Shown: in pieces, positions 37,723 to 45,426 of the stretch | Numbering within the stretch: the stretch's first letter is position 1 | Layout of the letters: every line of letters begins with the position of its first letter | Assembly (NCBI GenBank): GCA_026992075.1 | Contig: JALXAM010000001.1 | Span: 26,504-90,503, forward strand | From: Sedimenticola sp. | GTDB taxonomy: Bacteria; Pseudomonadota; Gammaproteobacteria; Chromatiales; Chromatiaceae | Direction of reading: 5' to 3' | DNA: 64,000 bases | Notes under the pieces: model-generated | The model's input: only the letters and a program-made list of their open reading frames with translations | Told to the model about the DNA's origin: nothing | Databases searched by the model: none | Made by a program: the position numbers and the translations under genes

Positions 37723-38352
37723 ATGTCCGCTCGCTCCCGCCTGCTGCTCCTGCTGTTGCTGGCCATCTTAACACTGGCCGCAGGGGGCTGCTCCTCCACC
37801 AAGGTCACCGAGAGCTGGCTGGCCAAGGAGCACAAGGAGCCTCGCGCCAAGAAGATCCTGCTTCTCTCCCTGATCAAGGATCCGGTGGTTCGCGCCTACT
37901 TCGAGGATCACTTCGTGGCCGAAGCCAGGGCAAAGGGTTACGACGTCGTTCCCAGCCACCAGCTGGCTCCCAATGCCACCGATATGGACGAGGAGGAGGA
38001 GGTGCGCCGCATGATCCGGGAATCCGGCGCCGACGGTGTCCTGGTGGCCCAGCTCAAGGGGGTGGAGAAGAAGCACAAATTCGTGCCCAGTCGCCTGGAC
38101 TGGTACCCCGACTCCTTCCATTACAGCGGCTTCTACGATTATTACTATCTCAACTATCGCAGCATCTACCGGCCGGGTTACATCGGCGCGGACGACTATT
38201 TCAAGATGCAGTTCCGTTATTTCTCCCCCCGCACCGAGAAGCTGCTCTGGGCCGGCAACGTGCAGACCAAGAACCCGCGCAGCATCCCGGGCACCGTCAC
38301 CAAGATCGCCGACGAGGTGCTGGACGCGCTCAAGGGGAGTGGACTGATCTGA
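37723..38352 (+). CDS. Lipoprotein of unknown function (DUF4136-like)
   Basis: A 209-residue outer-membrane-type lipoprotein. The signal peptide LLLLLLLAILTLAAGGC ends in a lipobox whose Cys is about residue 23. The mature part has KKILLLSLIKDPVVRAYFED, ADGVLVAQLKGVEKKH and a Tyr-rich stretch YYYLNYRSIYRPGYIG. Weak resemblance to DUF4136-type lipoproteins is seen, but the function is not recognised. It overlaps the next gene by 4 nt (CTGA). Confidence 0.8.
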   Translation: MSARSRLLLLLLLAILTLAAGGCSSTKVTESWLAKEHKEPRAKKILLLSLIKDPVVRAYFEDHFVAEARAKGYDVVPSHQLAPNATDMDEEEEVRRMIRESGADGVLVAQLKGVEKKHKFVPSRLDWYPDSFHYSGFYDYYYLNYRSIYRPGYIGADDYFKMQFRYFSPRTEKLLWAGNVQTKNPRSIPGTVTKIADEVLDALKGSGLI

Positions 38353-39230
38353 ACATCTGGCAACACATCGCCGAACAGATCGCGCAGGAGACCGGCCGCC
38401 CCTTCTCTCCCGCCTCTCCCAGCACCCTGGGCGGCGGCTGCATCAACACCGCGGTGAAGCTGGCCGACGGTGACCAGGCCTGGTTCGTCAAGCTCAACGA
38501 CGCCAGCCGCCTGGAGATGTTCCAGGCCGAGGCAGAGGGACTGCAGGCGCTGGCCGACACCGACACCATTCGCGCCCCCCGCCCCCTGCTCACCGGCCGC
38601 CATGGGGGTCAGGCCTACATCGTCATGGAATACATTCCCCTGGGGCGGGGCTCCGGGCGCGCCACGGCCCTGGCCGGGGAACAACTGGCCGCGCTGCACC
38701 GCCACACTGCAAAAGCCTTCGGCTGGCACCGGGACAACACCATCGGCTCCACCCACCAGCCCAACGGCTGGATGGAGGACTGGACCGACTTCTGGCGCGA
38801 GCGACGCCTGGGCTATCAGCTGGAGCTGGCAGCGCGCAATGGCCTCGGCGGCCGGTTGCAGACCCTGGGGGAGCGATTGCTGGAGCGATTCCCCGCCCTG
38901 CTGGACCACCACCCCGTGCCCAGCCTGATCCACGGCGACCTCTGGGGCGGCAACCTGGCCTTCGACGACCAGGACCAGCCGGTGATCTACGACCCCGCCA
39001 CCTATTACGGCGACCGCGAGGCGGAGCTGGCCATGACGGAACTGTTCGGCGGCTTCGGCGGCGCCTTCTATGACGCCTACCAGTTGGTCTGGCCCCTGGA
39101 TCCCGGTTACGCCACCCGCAAGACTCTCTACAACCTCTACCACATCCTCAACCACGCCAACATGTTCGGTGGCGGCTACCAGGGCCAGGCGCTGCGGATG
39201 ATGGAGCAGCTGCTGGCGGAGCTGGGCTGA
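38349..39230 (+). CDS. Fructosamine kinase family protein with a probable CTG start
   Basis: A product of about 293 residues similar to fructosamine-3-kinase / YniA proteins of the aminoglycoside-kinase-like fold. The catalytic loop is LIHGDLWGGNLAFD and the metal site is VIYDPATYYGDREAELAM. The N-lobe contains the nucleotide-binding LGGGCINTAVKLADG and the lysine in AWFVKLNDASR. No ATG, GTG or TTG codon precedes the conserved N-terminus NIWQHIAEQIAQETG. The best candidate is CTG at 38349, overlapping the lipoprotein stop by 4 nt and placed 9 nt after an AAGGGGAG ribosome-binding site. The first GTG (38454) would remove the glycine-rich loop. Confidence 0.82.
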   Translation: MNIWQHIAEQIAQETGRPFSPASPSTLGGGCINTAVKLADGDQAWFVKLNDASRLEMFQAEAEGLQALADTDTIRAPRPLLTGRHGGQAYIVMEYIPLGRGSGRATALAGEQLAALHRHTAKAFGWHRDNTIGSTHQPNGWMEDWTDFWRERRLGYQLELAARNGLGGRLQTLGERLLERFPALLDHHPVPSLIHGDLWGGNLAFDDQDQPVIYDPATYYGDREAELAMTELFGGFGGAFYDAYQLVWPLDPGYATRKTLYNLYHILNHANMFGGGYQGQALRMMEQLLAELG

Positions 39231-39370
39231 AGACCGGCCCGAAACAGCGAAGCCCCCGTCTCCGGGGGCTTCCTGTGCTTGATCTTGCGGGTATATCTGG
39301 TCCGGTCACGCACCACCTTCATCCGGTATCGTGGCTGCATCACCAGCCGCTTGGCCTTTCCCTTCTTCAT
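39176..39370 (-). CDS. arfA: ArfA-like ribosome rescue factor with internal terminator hairpin
   Basis: A 64-residue basic protein with a strong ribosome-binding site (GGAGG, 7 nt before the ATG). Its first 34 residues (LVMQPRYRMKVVRDRTRYTR and KIKHRK) resemble the core of ArfA, in which a PLFRxRVE...KKGKGSYxRK stretch contacts the ribosome. Codons 33-41 are formed by a 10-bp terminator-like hairpin (39249-39272). As in E. coli arfA, transcription could end within the coding region, giving a nonstop mRNA whose short product is active and is destroyed when tmRNA is working. The full-length frame also overlaps the convergent kinase gene by 55 nt and folA by 65 nt. The ArfA assignment is an inference from a short match. 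Confidence 0.6.
   Translation of the reverse strand: MKKGKAKRLVMQPRYRMKVVRDRTRYTRKIKHRKPPETGASLFRAGLQPSSASSCSIIRSAWPW
39249..39272. terminator. Intrinsic hairpin shared by the kinase gene and the arfA-like gene
   Basis: A perfect 10-bp stem GAAGCCCCCG / CGGGGGCTTC with a 4-nt loop. On the plus strand it follows the kinase stop codon by 18 nt. On the minus strand it lies inside the arfA-like frame and after folA. T-rich tails are weak on both sides (CCTGTGCTTG, CGCTGTTTC). Confidence 0.75.
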
Positions 39371-39857
39371 CTCGGATCCTCCGTTCCAGGGTAATGAAAT
39401 GGTAGTCACAGGGATGGCGCTCATCCGCCTCGTGACTCTCCCGGGCGACCTCCCGCCACTGGGCCGGATCCAGCTCCGGGAAATGGGCGTCCCCCGCCAC
39501 CTCCAGCTCCACCCGGGTGAGATAGATGCGCCGCGCCAACGGCAGCGCCTGGCGATAGAGCTGGCCACCACCGATGATCATCACCTCCTCCACGCCACCG
39601 GCCAGCGACAGGGCCTCCTCCAGGGAGCCGGCCAGCTCGATCCCCTCCGCACCATAGCCCGGATCCCGGGTGAGAACGATGTGGCGACGGCCGGGCAGGC
39701 GCCCGGGAAGAGACTCCCAGGTGCGCCGCCCCATGATCATGGGCTTTCCCATGGTGATCGCCTTGAAACGGGCCAGATCCGCCGGCAGATGCCAGGGCAG
39801 ACGGTTTTCGCACCCGATGACCCCGTTACGCGCCACCGCCACGATGATGCTCATCAT
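39306..39857 (-). CDS. folA: Dihydrofolate reductase
   Basis: A 183-residue type I DHFR that makes tetrahydrofolate. It begins MMSIIVAVARNGVIGCENRL, then WHLPADLARFKAITMGKPMI, MGRRTWESLPGRLPGRRHIV, VMIIGGGQLYRQALP and the catalytic Asp-equivalent loop. The usual core ends near CDYHFITLERR; about 25 further residues form an extension that overlaps the arfA-like gene. An ATG at 39854 is an equally possible start. Confidence 0.93.
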   Translation of the reverse strand: MMSIIVAVARNGVIGCENRLPWHLPADLARFKAITMGKPMIMGRRTWESLPGRLPGRRHIVLTRDPGYGAEGIELAGSLEEALSLAGGVEEVMIIGGGQLYRQALPLARRIYLTRVELEVAGDAHFPELDPAQWREVARESHEADERHPCDYHFITLERRIRDEEGKGQAAGDAATIPDEGGA

Positions 39858-39891
39858 CGGCCTGTTCACCCACTCATTATAAAAAATAAAA

Positions 39892-39919
39892 AAACCCGCC
39901 AGCACTGACTGACGGGTTT
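39892..39919. terminator. Terminator between the 44-residue gene and folA
   Basis: AAACCCGCCAG / CTGACGGGTTT form an 11-bp stem with one mismatch and a 6-nt loop. Runs of A and T flank it on both sides. On the minus strand it ends the small acidic gene 29 nt after its stop. Confidence 0.8.
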
Positions 39920-39947
39920 TTCATACGGGTTTCGGCCAGCAGGAAAA

Positions 39948-40082
39948 TCAGGCAGCTTCCTCGAAGCAGAGCTCCTCCTCCGCTTCGATCATCATTTCCA
40001 CCACCACTTCCATTTCGGAAGGATTCTCCTCGGCCACTTCACGCCACTCGGCGCAATCCGGCTTCAGCATCTCTACGCTCAT
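39948..40082 (-). CDS. 44-residue acidic protein of unknown function
   Basis: The reading frame starts MSVEMLKPDCAEWREVAEEN and ends ELCFEEAA. It has a strong GGAGG ribosome-binding site 5 nt before the ATG and a terminator shortly after the stop. It has 14 Glu and 1 Asp against few basic residues, and two cysteines. It is preceded by an AT-rich region with a palindrome GTGCATTTGCAC (40094-40105) that might be an operator. No family was recognised. The independent ribosome-binding site and terminator support a real gene. Confidence 0.68.
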   Translation of the reverse strand: MSVEMLKPDCAEWREVAEENPSEMEVVVEMMIEAEEELCFEEAA

Positions 40083-40162
40083 GACAGCCTCCAGTGCATT
40101 TGCACAATAAATTCATTTAACACTAATATACTGATAAACAAATGGAGGCGAATTGACCGATA

Positions 40163-41258
40163 TCAACCGCCGGGCTCGTCCAACCCCAACTCCCTGGTCA
40201 CCCGGGCGTCGTCCAGCCAAGCCAGGAAGAGCAGGTAGGAGAGGGACAGCAGCACGGCACCCAGGAAGAGCCCCAGGGCACCCATGAGAATCATGCCCCC
40301 AATGGCGCCCACCAGAATGATCGCAGTGGGAATCTCGGCCACTCCCCGGCCCAGGAAGAGGGGTTTTGAGCAGTGCATCGCTCATGGAGACCAGCACGCC
40401 ATAGACGGCAAACAGCACCGCCGGCGTGGTGTCCCAGGCGGTGAATCCATAGAGGATCACCGGCAGGATCACCAACAACGGCGGCAACTGCACGATGGCG
40501 ACGAAGAGCACCAGCACCGCCCACAGCGAGGCCAGGGGCACCTCCATCACCACCATACCCAGGTAGGCGAGCAGCGCCTGGAACACGGCGATTCCCACCA
40601 GACCCAGCACCACGCTACGCACCGTGGCCGCGGAGAGGCCGACCCAGCGGTCCCCCGCCTCTCCCACCAGGCGACGGAAGAATCTCCGGGAGAAGGCCAC
40701 CCCTTGCTCCTCGTACAACAAAAAGGCGGCCGCCACCAGCAGCGAGGCCAGGAAAACCAGCACCGTGGTGAAACCACTGCCCACCAGCCCGGCCAGCCAT
40801 TGCAGGATGGCCACCACCTCTTCCTGATGTTTCTTCAGCGTGGATTCCAGGTTGCGAGAGGCCGAGGACCAGAGCGCATAGGTCTTTTCTCCCACCAATG
40901 GCCATTCCCGCACCTTCTGTGGAGGGGGAGGCAGTTCCATCTTGCCCTCCTGCAGCAGTTCGTAAAGAGACTGTGAAGAGGCGATGGCCTTGCCCGAAAG
41001 CCCAACGGCCGGCGCGAGCAGCAGCGTCACCCCAGCAAGGGTGAGCAGCAGGATCACCTGCTTGCGATGACCGAAACGTCGCTCCAGGGATCTCACCACC
41101 GGAGACAACACGATGGCGATCACCCCGCCCCACAGGATCAGCTGCAGGAAGGGTTTGACGATGAGATAGGAGACGTAGGCCAGGATGGCCACCACGGTGA
41201 TGCGCACCACCAGGTCCAACGCCGTTCTCACCAGGGTTTCCTTGCCGATGGCGTTCAT
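40163..41258 (-). pseudogene. AI-2E/PerM family transporter interrupted by a +1 frameshift
   Basis: A membrane protein of the AI-2 exporter superfamily with about eight helices; the N-terminal part has VRITVVAILAYVSYLIVKPF, VILLLTLAGVTLLLAPAVGL and VGLSAATVRSVVLGLVGIAV. The frame breaks after SMSDALLK at an A4C4 run (minus strand; 40360-40367). The expected continuation PLFLGRGVAEIPTAIILVGA with IGGMILMGALGLFLGA is in another frame and ends at 40163. Without the extra base the product would be about 365 residues, typical for the family. A real mutation, a sequencing error or slippage are all possible. The uncorrected frame runs to 40113. Confidence 0.8.
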
Positions 41259-41357
41259 GCTCTACAGTGGCTCCACTTGGATGGACGAAGGCCTGCATGA
41301 TACTCCAGCCGACACCAAATGGCGCTGGACCAAGGGGCAGGAACTTTTCCCCACCCA

Positions 41358-41371
41358 TTGATCTGGATCAG
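41358..41371 (+). promoter_or_regulatory. FNR/ANR-type binding site upstream of the hemerythrin gene
   Basis: TTGATCTGGATCAG matches the FNR consensus TTGAT-N4-ATCAA at 9 of 10 conserved positions. Its centre (41364.5) lies about 41.5 bp before a plausible transcription start, with a TACGCT -10-like hexamer at 41394-41399. This is the spacing of class II FNR-activated promoters. Low-oxygen induction of the hemerythrin gene is therefore likely. Confidence 0.72.
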
Positions 41372-41433
41372 TCCTTTGTTCCACGTCACTGGCTACGCTT
41401 TGGCAGTAAGAGGAACCCGAGAGGAGGCCACCG

Positions 41434-41835
41434 ATGCAAGAGCTGAAATGGGACAACACCCTGAGCGTACAGGTGGAGGAGATCGACGAGGACCACCGCC
41501 GGCTGGTGGAGCTGTTCAACCTGCTCGGCCATGCCCTGGCCGAAGGGGAGTCCCGGGCCTACCTGGAAGCTTTGCTGGATGAACTCATCGCCGCCACCGA
41601 CTGGCACTTCAAGCACGAGGAGCGGCTGATGATCCGACACGGCTATCCCGGCTTCGAGGAGCACCGCAAGGAGCACCAGGAGCTGATCCGTTCCATTCGG
41701 GAGATCCACGACAAGCGGCTGGCAGAGGGACGGCAGCTATCTCCCAAGGACGTCGAATACCTGGAGCACTGGCTCACCGGTCACATCCTGGGACCGGACA
41801 TGGACCTGGGGGCCTGGCTCAACGAGCAGGGCTGA
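41434..41835 (+). CDS. Bacteriohemerythrin
   Basis: A 133-residue single-domain hemerythrin. Iron ligands are visible as IDEDHRRLVELFN, ATDWHFKHEERLM, YPGFEEHRKEHQEL and LTGHILGPDMDL, giving the His/Glu/Asp set of the di-iron O2-binding site. It begins MQELKWDNTLSVQVEEID, the family start. A GAGGAGG ribosome-binding site lies 6 nt upstream. Proposed roles are oxygen sensing, storage or delivery at low oxygen, which fits the FNR-like site upstream. Confidence 0.93.
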   Translation: MQELKWDNTLSVQVEEIDEDHRRLVELFNLLGHALAEGESRAYLEALLDELIAATDWHFKHEERLMIRHGYPGFEEHRKEHQELIRSIREIHDKRLAEGRQLSPKDVEYLEHWLTGHILGPDMDLGAWLNEQG

Positions 41836-41844
41836 AACGGGCGG

Positions 41845-43674
41845 TCACTCCACCGTCACCGATTTGGCCAGGTTGCGCGGCTGGTCCACGTCGGTGCCCT
41901 TGAGCACCGCCACGTGATAGGCGAGCAGCTGCAGCGGCACGGTGTAGACGATGGGCGCGGTGCCCGGGCAGATGTCGTCCAGGGTGAGGCTCTGGTAGCG
42001 GTCCAGATCGATCTGGATGCGCCGGTCGCTGAACAGGAAGAGCTCGCCGCCACGGGCGCGCACCTCCTGCAGGTTGGAGAGCACCTTCTCCAGCAGGGGA
42101 TCGTCGGGCAGGGCGCAGACCACCGGCATCTTCTCGTCCACCAGTGCCAAGGGACCATGCTTGAGCTCGCCGGCGGGATAGGCCTCGGCGTGGATATAGG
42201 AGATCTCCTTGAGCTTGAGCGCCCCCTCCAGGGCGATGGGGTAGAAGGCACCGCGTCCCAGGAAGAGAGCATTCTCCTTGTCGGCGAAGGCCTCGGCCAT
42301 CCCGGCGATGGGATCGTTCAGCTTGAGCGCCTGTTCCACTTGGCGCGGCAGCGCCTGCAGCTCCTCGACCTGTGCCCGCAACCACCCCTCATCCGCCCCC
42401 ATGCGCTTGGCGAAGGCCAGCACCAGCAGCCGCAGGGCCACCAGCTGGGTGGTGAAGGCCTTGGTGGAGGCCACCCCGATTTCCGCCCCGGCGCGGGTCA
42501 TCAGCGCCACGTCGGATTCCCGTACCAGTGAGCTCTCCGGCACGTTGCAGATGGTGAGGCTGCCCAGGTATCCCATCTCCCGGCTGCCCCGCAGAGCCGC
42601 CAGGGTGTCGGCGGTCTCTCCGGACTGGGAGATGGTGACGAAGAGCGCCTTCTCCGGCACCACCACCTTGCGGTAGCGGTATTCGCTGGCCACCTCCACC
42701 GAGCAGGGAATGCCCACCTCCTCCAGCCAGTAGCGGGCCACCAGGCCGGCGTGGTAGCTGGTGCCGCAGGCGATGATGTGCACATGGCGCGCCCGGTCCA
42801 GCAGCTCCCGGGCCTCGTGGCCGAAGCTCTCCTCCAGCAGCCGCCCCTTGTAGATGCGCCCCTCCAGGGTCTCTGCGATCACCCCGGGCTGCTCGAAGAT
42901 CTCCTTGAGCATGTAATGGCGATAGGGCCCCTTGTCCACCGCGCTGGCGCTGAGTTTGGAGGAGGTGACCGGCCGCTCCACCGGCTCGCCGTCGTGGTTC
43001 CGCAGGCTCACCCCGTCGCGTCGCACCTCGCCCCAGTCGCCCTCCTCCAGGAAGATGAAGTCGTTGGTTTCGGGCAGCAGGGCGAAGACGTCGGAAGCGA
43101 TGAAATGCTCCCCGTCGCCCACCCCGATCACCAGGGGACTGCCGCTGCGGGCCACCATGATGCGGTCGGGATCGTCGGGACTGGCCACCGCCAGGGCATA
43201 GGCACCCACCAGATGGGAGACGGCACCGCGGAAGGCGGCCTCCAGGTCCCCGCCGCTGCGCTCCAGCTCGTGGGCCAGCAGGTGGGCGATCACCTCGGTG
43301 TCGGTCTCGGAGACGAAACGGTAGCCCGCCTGCTCCAGCTCGGCGCGCAGCTCGGCGTGGTTCTCGATGATGCCGTTGTGCACCACCGCCACCTTCTCCC
43401 CGCTCATATGGGGATGGGCGTTGCGCTCGGCGGGAATGCCGTGGGTGGCCCAGCGGGTGTGGGCGATGCCCAGCTCCCCTTCCAGCGGCGACTCCTCCAG
43501 CCGTTGCTGGAGCGCGGCCACCTTGCCCACGGAACGGATGCGCTGCAGCCGCCCCTCGCGGTCACGGATGGCGATGCCCGCCGAATCGTAGCCGCGGTAC
43601 TCCAGCCGCCGCAGCCCTTCCATGAGAATGGGGGTGACATTGCGCCGCGCGATGGCGCCGACGATACCGCACAT
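41845..43674 (-). CDS. glmS: Glucosamine-6-phosphate synthase
   Basis: A 609-residue enzyme making glucosamine-6-P from fructose-6-P and glutamine. The N-terminal Ntn amidotransferase starts CGIVGAIARR with the catalytic Cys at position 2. LEYRGYDSAGIA and RWATHGIPAERNAHP follow. The C-terminal half has two SIS domains (ACGTSYHAGLVARYWLEEV, TISQSGETADTLAALR, GAEIGVASTKAFTTQLVAL) and ends NLAKSVTVE. It is 3 nt downstream of glmU, forming the amino-sugar pathway to UDP-GlcNAc needed for LPS and peptidoglycan. Confidence 0.96.
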   Translation of the reverse strand: MCGIVGAIARRNVTPILMEGLRRLEYRGYDSAGIAIRDREGRLQRIRSVGKVAALQQRLEESPLEGELGIAHTRWATHGIPAERNAHPHMSGEKVAVVHNGIIENHAELRAELEQAGYRFVSETDTEVIAHLLAHELERSGGDLEAAFRGAVSHLVGAYALAVASPDDPDRIMVARSGSPLVIGVGDGEHFIASDVFALLPETNDFIFLEEGDWGEVRRDGVSLRNHDGEPVERPVTSSKLSASAVDKGPYRHYMLKEIFEQPGVIAETLEGRIYKGRLLEESFGHEARELLDRARHVHIIACGTSYHAGLVARYWLEEVGIPCSVEVASEYRYRKVVVPEKALFVTISQSGETADTLAALRGSREMGYLGSLTICNVPESSLVRESDVALMTRAGAEIGVASTKAFTTQLVALRLLVLAFAKRMGADEGWLRAQVEELQALPRQVEQALKLNDPIAGMAEAFADKENALFLGRGAFYPIALEGALKLKEISYIHAEAYPAGELKHGPLALVDEKMPVVCALPDDPLLEKVLSNLQEVRARGGELFLFSDRRIQIDLDRYQSLTLDDICPGTAPIVYTVPLQLLAYHVAVLKGTDVDQPRNLAKSVTVE

Positions 43675-43677
43675 GGC

Positions 43678-45042
43678 TCAGCCCTCCTCCTTCTTCGGCC
43701 GTGTCCAGCCCTCGATGGTCACCTGCTTCGCCCGGGCCAGGGTGAGCTTCTCCGCCGGCGCATCCCGCGTGATCACGGAACCGGCGCCGATGGTGGCCCC
43801 GTCTCCCACGCTCACCGGCGCCACCAGGGCGGTGTTGGAACCGATGAAGGCGCGATCGCCGATGAGGGTACGGTGCTTGTTGGCGCCATCGTAGTTGCAG
43901 GTGATGGTACCGGCGCCGATGTTGACCCCGGCGCCCATGTGGGTGTCACCCACGTAGCTGAGATGGTTCACCTTGGAGCCATGGCCGATGGTGGAGTTCT
44001 TGATCTCCACGAAATTGCCCACGTGGGCGCCCCCCACCAGATGGGTACCGGGACGGATACGGCTGAACGGGCCGATGCGGGAACCGGACCCGATGCGCGC
44101 CTCCTCCAGCACGCAGTTCTCCAGGATGGTGACATCCTCCTCCACGGTGACATCGCGCAGCACCGTGTTGGCCCCCACGCGCACGTTGTCGCCCAGCACC
44201 ACCTCGCCTTCCAGGAGCACGTTCACGTCCAGCTCCACGTCCATGCCGGTGCGCAGCGTGCCACGCAGGTCGAAGCGGGCGGGATCGCGGAGGGTCACCC
44301 CGGCGGCCATCAGGGCTTCGGCCTGCCAGCGCTGATACACCCGCTCCAGCGCCGCCAGCTGGGCCCGGTCGTTGACCCCCTCGGCCTCCACCGGATCCTC
44401 CGGCTGGGCCACGTGGATGGCGATGCCGTCGTGCACCGCCATGGCGATGAGATCGGTGAGATAGTACTCACCCTGGGCATTGTCGGGAGAAAGCCGTTGG
44501 AGCCACGCCCTGAGCCGCTCCACACCGATGAGCATGATGCCGGTGTTGATCTCGCAGATGGCCCTCTCCGCCTCGCTGGCGTCCTTCTCCTCCACGATGC
44601 GCAGTACGTTGCCCGCCTCGTCCCGCACGATGCGACCGTAGCCCGTGGGGTCGGCCAGGTCCACCGTCATCAGCCCCAGGGCCGATTCGGTGGTGTCGAT
44701 GAGATGGCGCAGGCTGCGGGCGCGGATCAGGGGCACGTCGCCATAGAGCACCAGCACCTTGTCCAGCCCTTCCAGCGCCGGCAGCGCCTGCTGCACCGCG
44801 TGTCCGGTACCCAGCTGCTCACGCTGCTCCACCCAGTGCAGCCCCTCGTCGCCGATGGCCCGGCGCACCTGTTCACCGCCATGACCATAGACCACCACCA
44901 CCCGCTCGGGGGACAGCTCCAAAGCAGTGTCGATCACATGCCTCAGCAGCGGCCTGCCGGCAAGCTCGTGCAAGACCTTGGGCCGGCGAGACTTCATTCT
45001 CGTGCCCTGGCCTGCGGCCAGGATGACGATGCCCAGTTTCAT
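43678..45042 (-). CDS. glmU: Bifunctional GlmU (GlcN-1-P acetyltransferase / GlcNAc-1-P uridyltransferase)
   Basis: A 454-residue enzyme catalysing the last two steps to UDP-GlcNAc. The uridyltransferase domain begins [18 protein letters not shown]. The C-terminal half is a left-handed beta-helix of hexapeptide repeats ([60 protein letters not shown]). The start at 45042 matches E. coli GlmU; an upstream extension of 11 codons is not conserved. Confidence 0.96.
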   Translation of the reverse strand: MKLGIVILAAGQGTRMKSRRPKVLHELAGRPLLRHVIDTALELSPERVVVVYGHGGEQVRRAIGDEGLHWVEQREQLGTGHAVQQALPALEGLDKVLVLYGDVPLIRARSLRHLIDTTESALGLMTVDLADPTGYGRIVRDEAGNVLRIVEEKDASEAERAICEINTGIMLIGVERLRAWLQRLSPDNAQGEYYLTDLIAMAVHDGIAIHVAQPEDPVEAEGVNDRAQLAALERVYQRWQAEALMAAGVTLRDPARFDLRGTLRTGMDVELDVNVLLEGEVVLGDNVRVGANTVLRDVTVEEDVTILENCVLEEARIGSGSRIGPFSRIRPGTHLVGGAHVGNFVEIKNSTIGHGSKVNHLSYVGDTHMGAGVNIGAGTITCNYDGANKHRTLIGDRAFIGSNTALVAPVSVGDGATIGAGSVITRDAPAEKLTLARAKQVTIEGWTRPKKEEG

Positions 45043-45127
45043 TGACAGATTCCCTCCACAGACCAATGACCCCACCGCCCTCTGCAGGTCGAGTTTCAGC
45101 CCGACGAACCGCGTGACGAGGCCGGAA

Positions 45128-45235
45128 GGCCGGAGGGGGATCCTTCCTGGCGGGGTTTCGGCAGCAGGGATGCTGCCGCAAAGCCTACAGGGATGTATTC
45201 ACGGCGTCCCCGCCAGGAAGGATCCCCCTCCGGCC
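45128..45235. repeat. Variable-arm palindromic element, copy 3 (inverted orientation)
   Basis: A perfect 28-bp inverted repeat (45128-45155 and 45208-45235) encloses a 52-nt core. Read on the minus strand, the core begins ACGCCGTGAATACATCCCTG like copy 2. It has the mini-hairpins TACATCCCTGTA and a longer GGCAGCA-TCCC-TGCTGCC, a 7-bp stem. The arms (GGCCGGAGGGGGATCC and onward) are unrelated to the other copies. Confidence 0.85.
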
Positions 45236-45289
45236 CTGTGATTGCGTTGGAATCAACCAAGCTGCCCGACAGCGGAAACGCTTTCCCGG

Positions 45290-45397
45290 GGCCGGTGGGG
45301 TGGTCCTTGCAGCGGGAACGCCGTGAATACATCCCTGTAGGCTCCGCCTCGGCATCCCTGCCTCGGAGGTCCCGCTACAAGGACCACCCCACCGGCC
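45290..45397. repeat. Variable-arm palindromic element, copy 2
   Basis: A 28-bp inverted repeat (45290-45317 and 45370-45397, one mismatch) encloses a 52-nt core with TACATCCCTGTA and GGCATCCCTGCC mini-hairpins. The last 7 nt of its left arm (AGCGGGA) are shared with copy 4, while the rest of the arm is unique. Confidence 0.85.
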
Positions 45398-45426
45398 TGC
45401 AAGCGTCGTTGGCCATATCGTCTGAC

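Larger units (their letters stand above)
45043..45426. other. 384-bp intergenic region made of two inverted long hairpin elements
   Basis: No gene is supported between slyD and glmU. It carries a diverged GTCGGGCT-type repeat near 45083-45105, and element copies 3 (45128-45235) and 2 (45290-45397) in opposite orientation. A 54-nt spacer lies between them. A glmU promoter must lie in or beyond this structure. Confidence 0.7.

Noticed and set aside
41377..41392. TGTTCCACGT resembling half of a parS site (TGTTCCACGTGGAACA)
   Set aside because: The second half (CACTGG) does not fit, and the site is inside the hemerythrin promoter, 12 kb from parAB.
45303..45420. Short repeated peptide-like frames ([14 protein letters not shown]) in several places
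   Set aside because: They come from the conserved core of the palindromic elements, not from related proteins.
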